NCBI GenBank assembly: GCA_002311345.1 | Contig: DCAA01000016.1 | Location: 360 to 9,899 of the forward strand | DNA length: 9,540 bases | DNA from: Planctomycetes bacterium UBA1146 | GTDB taxonomy: Bacteria; Planctomycetota; UBA8108; UBA1146 | Direction: 5' to 3' | In this document: one piece after another, positions 5,942 to 9,540 of the stretch | Layout of the letters: each line of letters starts with the position of its first letter | Position numbering within the stretch: the first letter of the stretch is position 1 | Program-made: the position numbers and the translations under genes | Notes under the pieces: model-generated | Told to the model about the DNA's origin: nothing | Seen by the model: the letters and a program-made list of their open reading frames with translations, nothing else | The model's database searches: none

Positions 5942-7401
5942 CAACTACGTAATCCCGTCAGTAGTTGATCCATCACCTCCTTGGCATCACCAAAGAGCAT
6001 GCGGCTGTTGTCCTTGAAAAAGAGCGGATTCTGCACACCAGCGTAACCGGTGCCCATGCTCCTTTTCATCACCACGACGGTGTCCGATTTCCACACTTCC
6101 AGCACCGGCATCCCGGCGATGGGACTGGTTGGATCGTCGAGCGCATCGGGATTGACGATGTCGTTGGCACCGATCACCATCACCAGATCGGTGGCAGGAA
6201 AGTCGCCGTTGATCTCATCCATCTCGAGCACGATGTCGTAATCGACATTGGCTTCCGCCAGCAACACGTTCATATGACCCGGCAAGCGGCCTGCCACCGG
6301 ATGGATCCCGAAACGAACCGTCTTGCCCTTGTCCTTGAGGAAGTCGACCACCTGACTCAGCGAATGCTGCGCCTGGGCTACCGCCATGCCGTAACCAGGA
6401 ACGATGATGATGTCCGATGCATCGCGCATCGCCTCCACCGCTTCGTGGACATCGAAGGTCCTCACTTTCCCCTGGTCCTGAGCCTTGCCGCTGACGACTA
6501 CGCCACTATCGGTGCCAAAGCCACCCAGGATGACGCTGATGAAGGAACGGTTCATGGCGCGGCACATGATGTAGCTGAGGATGGCACCGGAAGATCCGAC
6601 CAGCGCACCGGTAACGATGAGGAGATCGTTCTTGAGCATGAACCCGGCAGCGGCCGCAGCCCAACCGGAATAACTGTTGAGCATCGACACCACTACCGGC
6701 ATGTCCGCACCACCGATGGCGGCCACCATGTGGAAGCCGATGACGCAGGCGATGAGGGTCATCCACAGTAGCGGTTCGACGGCTGAATGTCCCTCCGCGG
6801 AGACAAACTCAATCGCCAGGTAAACACAGCCGGCGACCATCAACAGATTCAGCAGATGGCGTCCCGGCAAGGTCAGCGGTTTTCCCGATACGCTTCCGCG
6901 CAGTTTCAGGAATGCCAGCACCGAGCCGGTAAAGGTGATCGCTCCGATGAAGACAGCGAGGTAGATCTCGATGTTGTGGACCAACTCGCCGCCGACGGGA
7001 ACCGTGATCCCCGAACCGAGGTAAGTGGAGATCCCGACCAGCACTGCCGCCAATCCGACGAAACTGTGCAGGATTGCGACCATTTCCGGCATCGATGTCA
7101 TCGCGACTCTGGCCGCCAGGATCGATCCTGTCAGCGCACCGATCCCGATCGCAGCCGCGAAAACAGTGGAGGTGGTCGGGTCATCCAGAAGTATGCCACG
7201 GAAGTTCTCGGCCAGTCCTTCCGGAAACTGCACCTTGCCGAGGATCAGTAATGCCGTGGCACCAACGGCCAGCGCCATGCCGATGATTCCGTACAGGTTT
7301 CCACGGCGGGAGGTCTTCTGGTGAGACAGACCGCCGAGGCTCAGGATGAAGAGCACCGCGGCCACCAGGTAGGAACTGAGGATCGCTCCGTAAGGAATCA
7401 T
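5941..7401 (-). CDS. pntB: Proton-translocating NAD(P) transhydrogenase, beta subunit
   Basis: 486 residues, slightly longer than the 462 of E. coli PntB. The N-terminal two thirds are hydrophobic, with about nine membrane segments between residues 4 and 280. They include M-V-A-I-L-H-S-F-V-G, whose His112 matches the proton-channel histidine 91 of the E. coli protein. The C-terminal NADP(H)-binding domain III (about 295-486) carries the fingerprint G-Y-G-M-A-V-A-Q-A-Q at 336-345, the F-G-I-H-P-V-A-G-R-L-P-G-H-M-N segment at 364-378, E-M-D-E-I-N at 393-398, G-A-N-D at 411-414 and K446-R-S near the end. With PntA it couples hydride transfer from NADH to NADP+ to inward proton flow, supplying NADPH. 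It starts ten bases after the pntA stop, with GGGG and AGGAG in the gap, and its stop overlaps the next gene. No key residue appears missing; confidence is very high. Confidence 0.97.
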   Translation of the reverse strand: MIPYGAILSSYLVAAVLFILSLGGLSHQKTSRRGNLYGIIGMALAVGATALLILGKVQFPEGLAENFRGILLDDPTTSTVFAAAIGIGALTGSILAARVAMTSMPEMVAILHSFVGLAAVLVGISTYLGSGITVPVGGELVHNIEIYLAVFIGAITFTGSVLAFLKLRGSVSGKPLTLPGRHLLNLLMVAGCVYLAIEFVSAEGHSAVEPLLWMTLIACVIGFHMVAAIGGADMPVVVSMLNSYSGWAAAAAGFMLKNDLLIVTGALVGSSGAILSYIMCRAMNRSFISVILGGFGTDSGVVVSGKAQDQGKVRTFDVHEAVEAMRDASDIIIVPGYGMAVAQAQHSLSQVVDFLKDKGKTVRFGIHPVAGRLPGHMNVLLAEANVDYDIVLEMDEINGDFPATDLVMVIGANDIVNPDALDDPTSPIAGMPVLEVWKSDTVVVMKRSMGTGYAGVQNPLFFKDNSRMLFGDAKEVMDQLLTGLRS

Positions 7402-7411
7402 CTCCTACCCC

Positions 7412-8962
7412 TCATCTCTGGAACATCTTCAGCATGCGCTGGGTGACCAGAAATCCGCCCGCGATGTTGATGGTGGCAAATAAAACGGCGATCACTCCGA
7501 GAACCGTGGCGGGTTCTTCCAGGGATCCGCCCATCTGAAGCATACCGCCGACGATGATGATTCCGCTGATGGCGTTGGTGACACTCATCAAGGGAGTGTG
7601 TAAGGAAGCGCTGACATTCCAGATCACCTGGTAACCGATGAAACAGGACAGTACGAAGACGCTCACCTGATGCAGGAATCCGCTATCGCCGGACCATCCC
7701 ACCGCGATCAGCGCCAGGCCGACCAGCAGCAGCATCCACGGTCCACGATCCTTCTTCTCGGCGGCTGCCTTGGCAACGAACTCGCTCGGATCAGTGCCTT
7801 TCTCTTTCATCTGCTCCTCGGGAAGCTCCTTCACCTGTGCCGGCCATTTCATCTCTCCATCGTGCAGGACCAGGGTACCGCGCACCACCTCGTCATCCTC
7901 GTCGACGCGGTACTCTTCAGCCCCACCCATGTCATCGAGCAGATGACAGATGTTGTTGCCGTACAGCTCGCTGGAGACCCTGGCCATGCGGCTGGGAAGA
8001 TCGGTGTAGCCGATGATGGTCACGCCGTGGCTCTTCACCACCTGGTCAGCGACGGCACCGGCGGTATTGCCACCGCGCTCCGCCGCCAGATCGACGATCA
8101 CCGATCCCGGTTTCATGTTCTTGACCGCCTGTTCGGTGATCAGCAACGGCGCCGGCTTGCCGGGAATTACAGCGGTGGTGATGATGATGTCGATTTCCCC
8201 GGCCTGCTGCTCGAACAGTGCGTGTTCGGCATCGATGAAAGCCTGACTCATCTGCTTGGCGTATCCGCCAGAGCCGGTTCCATCTTCCTCGAGTTCGACG
8301 GTGAGAAACTCGGCTCCCATCGACTGCACTTGCTCCTCGACCACAGGGCGGGTGTCGAAGGCGCGAACGATGGCTCCCAGACCCCGAGCCGCACCGATGG
8401 CAGATAGCCCGGCAACGCCGGCTCCCACCACCAGAACCCTGGCCGGAGGCACCTTTCCAGCGGCGGTCATCTGTCCGGTGAAGAAGCTGCCGAAGTGTTG
8501 CGCCGCTTCGAGCACCGCCCGGTATCCGGCGATGTTGGCCATCGACGACAGGGCATCCAGTTTCTGGGCACGCGTGATTCGCGGCACACAATCCATCGCC
8601 AGTACCGTGGCCTTGCGGGAGGCGAGTTTCTCGAGGAGCGCCTGTTCCTCGCCGGGCCAGATGAACCCGATGAGAGTTCCACCCTCACGGAGCAAGTCAG
8701 CCTCGTGGGTGCCCAGATCCGGATGGACCATCGGGGCGCGAACCTTGATGACGATGTCGGAGTGCCCCCAGACCGTTGCGGGGTCATCTACGATCTCCGC
8801 TCCGACACTGCGGTAACTCTCATCATCGAAACTGGCGGCGGATCCCGCACCTTTTTCGATCACTACCGAGAAACCGAGTTTCTGGAGTCTTTTGACATTG
8901 GCAGGAGATGCGGCCACACGGCATTCACCGGGCCATACTTCCCGTGGCACCCCGATCTTCAT
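7412..8962 (-). CDS. pntA: Proton-translocating NAD(P) transhydrogenase, alpha subunit (domain I plus membrane part fused)
   Basis: 516 residues from the ATG at 8960-8962, close to the 510 of E. coli PntA. Domain I (1 to about 385) binds NAD(H): M-K-I-G-V-P-R-E at the start, S-F-D-D at 44-47, P-R-I-T-R-A-Q at 127-133, the Rossmann glycines V-G-A-G-V-A-G at 179-185, A-F-D-T-R-P at 201-206, and G-K-P-A-P at 268-272. After a charged linker the C-terminal part (about 408-516) holds four membrane segments, including L-H-T-P-L-M-S-V-T-N-A-I-S-G and the terminal T-Q-R-M-L-K-M-F. Both parts are one polypeptide, as in enterobacteria, rather than split into two genes. An in-frame ATG at 8995 would add eleven residues; the inner start was chosen because the family begins at M-K-I-G and GGGAG lies nine bases upstream. 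First gene of an operon with pntB and the nuclease-fold gene. No clear promoter was found upstream. Confidence 0.95.
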   Translation of the reverse strand: MKIGVPREVWPGECRVAASPANVKRLQKLGFSVVIEKGAGSAASFDDESYRSVGAEIVDDPATVWGHSDIVIKVRAPMVHPDLGTHEADLLREGGTLIGFIWPGEEQALLEKLASRKATVLAMDCVPRITRAQKLDALSSMANIAGYRAVLEAAQHFGSFFTGQMTAAGKVPPARVLVVGAGVAGLSAIGAARGLGAIVRAFDTRPVVEEQVQSMGAEFLTVELEEDGTGSGGYAKQMSQAFIDAEHALFEQQAGEIDIIITTAVIPGKPAPLLITEQAVKNMKPGSVIVDLAAERGGNTAGAVADQVVKSHGVTIIGYTDLPSRMARVSSELYGNNICHLLDDMGGAEEYRVDEDDEVVRGTLVLHDGEMKWPAQVKELPEEQMKEKGTDPSEFVAKAAAEKKDRGPWMLLLVGLALIAVGWSGDSGFLHQVSVFVLSCFIGYQVIWNVSASLHTPLMSVTNAISGIIIVGGMLQMGGSLEEPATVLGVIAVLFATINIAGGFLVTQRMLKMFQR

Positions 8963-9087
8963 CTGCTCTTTCTCCCTGACATCAGTGTCTAGCATCCGTA
9001 ACCCCAGGGGTCACAAGGTCGCAGCCTATGATGCGAGTTCAGAGCATTAGAATGAAGCGATTCTGGCGGATTCGAAACCATTGCCTA

Positions 9088-9178
9088 CGATTCCCTTCCG
9101 TCACCGCATTGGCTAAAATGGAGGTAGGCACGCTGGCTCAAATCCCACCTCTGAACGGTAGCCGGCCGAAGGGAATCG
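9088..9178. repeat. 11-bp inverted repeat whose right arm covers the ribosome binding site of the 9182 gene
   Basis: CGATTCCCTTC at 9088-9098 is perfectly complementary to GAAGGGAATCG at 9168-9178. The right arm contains AAGGGA (9169-9174), the likely ribosome binding site seven bases before the ATG at 9182. A smaller pair, GAGGT (9121-9125) with ACCTC (9147-9151), lies between the arms. TAAAAT at 9114-9119 could be a -10 box for the rightward gene, but no good -35 is present, and a start near 9126 would leave the left arm outside the transcript. It could instead be a pair of protein-binding sites in the spacer between divergent genes. Confidence 0.4.
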
Positions 9179-9181
9179 AAG

Positions 9182-9540
9182 ATGGGATTTCTTGCACGTT
9201 TTGGTAACGCGACGGTCTTTGTACTCGTCACCACTGTACTGCTGATCAGTACACCCGTGGCTGCCCAGGTGGATTTCGATGAATGCGGTGTTTTCGTCGC
9301 CGATCCTGGCGGTTTCTGTGCCCTCTTTGCTCCCTATGCACTTCCTGGCACCTACCTGGTCGACCTGGGAACGCTTCCGGTTCCACCACCGGGAACCGAA
9401 GCGAGAATCATCGGTATCATGGAAGACTGTGTGGCGACCTGCTTCCCAACTGCCTGCATCTTCAACGCCACCATTGACCCTTCCTGTGGTAGCCCCCCGC
9501 CACCACCAGAACCGGAGTTCATACGCGGCGACTGCAACAA
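9182..9540 (+). CDS. Secreted cysteine-containing protein with a beginning dockerin-like domain, C-terminus cut
   Basis: An open frame of 119 complete codons runs from the ATG at 9182 off the right edge. Residues 1-28 are a signal peptide: a basic start with R6, a hydrophobic core V-F-V-L-V-T-T-V-L-L-I, and a likely cleavage after P-V-A-A. The mature part has seven cysteines before the linker (residues 36, 47, 79, 83, 88 and others), suggesting disulfides in an exported protein, but no fold I recognise. A poly-proline stretch S-P-P-P-P-P-E-P-E-F follows, then I-R-G-D-C-N-N, which matches the start of the dockerin-like module of the protease at 1936-4590 (F-L-R-G-D-G-N). The remainder of that module would lie beyond the window. 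AAGGGA at 9169-9174 supports the start. It is transcribed away from pntA. Function unknown; the secreted, dockerin-type architecture is well supported. Confidence 0.82.
   Translation, partial: MGFLARFGNATVFVLVTTVLLISTPVAAQVDFDECGVFVADPGGFCALFAPYALPGTYLVDLGTLPVPPPGTEARIIGIMEDCVATCFPTACIFNATIDPSCGSPPPPPEPEFIRGDCN

Noticed and set aside
5965..6771. Plus-strand open frame of 268 codons, rich in histidine and aspartate, opposite pntB.
   Set aside because: Composition reflects the reverse complement of pntB codons; pntB is unambiguous on the other strand, and no start signals were seen.
7670..8407. Plus-strand open frame of 245 codons opposite pntA.
   Set aside because: Shadow of the conserved pntA frame, with no recognisable domain.
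8960..8995. Upstream ATG at 8995 as the pntA start.
   Set aside because: It adds eleven residues absent from the family. The inner ATG at 8962 starts with the conserved M-K-I-G-V-P-R-E and has GGGAG nine bases upstream.

Overview
The window reads as chromosomal DNA of a GC-rich bacterium, most likely a planctomycete. The main clue is one style of secreted protein at both ends of the right-hand half. The large protease at 1936-4590 ends in a dockerin-like double repeat (F-L-R-G-D-G-N-x-D, then ADAV...LDFLF) with poly-proline and a short D-P-T-A-D-x-L-D-C tail. The protein starting at 9182 runs through poly-proline into F-I-R-G-D-C-N-N at the window edge. I know this arrangement mainly from Planctomycetota; the assignment is an inference from recall, not a search.

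Layout, left to right. (1) 1-270 (-): the N-terminus of a group II pyridoxal-phosphate decarboxylase, cut by the window edge. (2) A 154-base divergent spacer with a good promoter candidate for the rightward gene. (3) 425-1828 (+): a ClpX-derived AAA+ protein without the zinc-binding domain, with a rebuilt pore loop, an arginine in place of the Walker B catalytic glutamate, and an unrecognised C-terminal extension. (4) A strong bidirectional terminator between convergent genes. (5) 1936-4590 (-): an exported multidomain zinc metalloprotease. Its leader (4597-4711) can form mutually exclusive helices, one of which covers the ribosome binding site. (6) 5045-8962 (-): an operon pntA-pntB plus an endonuclease/exonuclease/phosphatase-fold gene whose start overlaps the pntB stop. 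(7) 9182-9540 (+): a divergent, secreted, cysteine-containing protein, cut by the right edge.

How the parts work together. PntA and PntB form the membrane-bound, proton-translocating NAD(P) transhydrogenase, which makes NADPH from NADH at the expense of proton-motive force. The co-translated nuclease-fold protein has no obvious link to that reaction. The two dockerin-bearing proteins belong to the exported, probably surface-associated proteome. The decarboxylase and the ClpX-like protein share an upstream region but no evident pathway.

The points most worth a second look are the ClpX-like protein, which appears to have lost ATP hydrolysis and substrate threading but keeps the ClpP-docking tripeptide, and the switch-like leader of the protease gene. 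No tRNA, rRNA, CRISPR array, transposase or phage gene was recognised.
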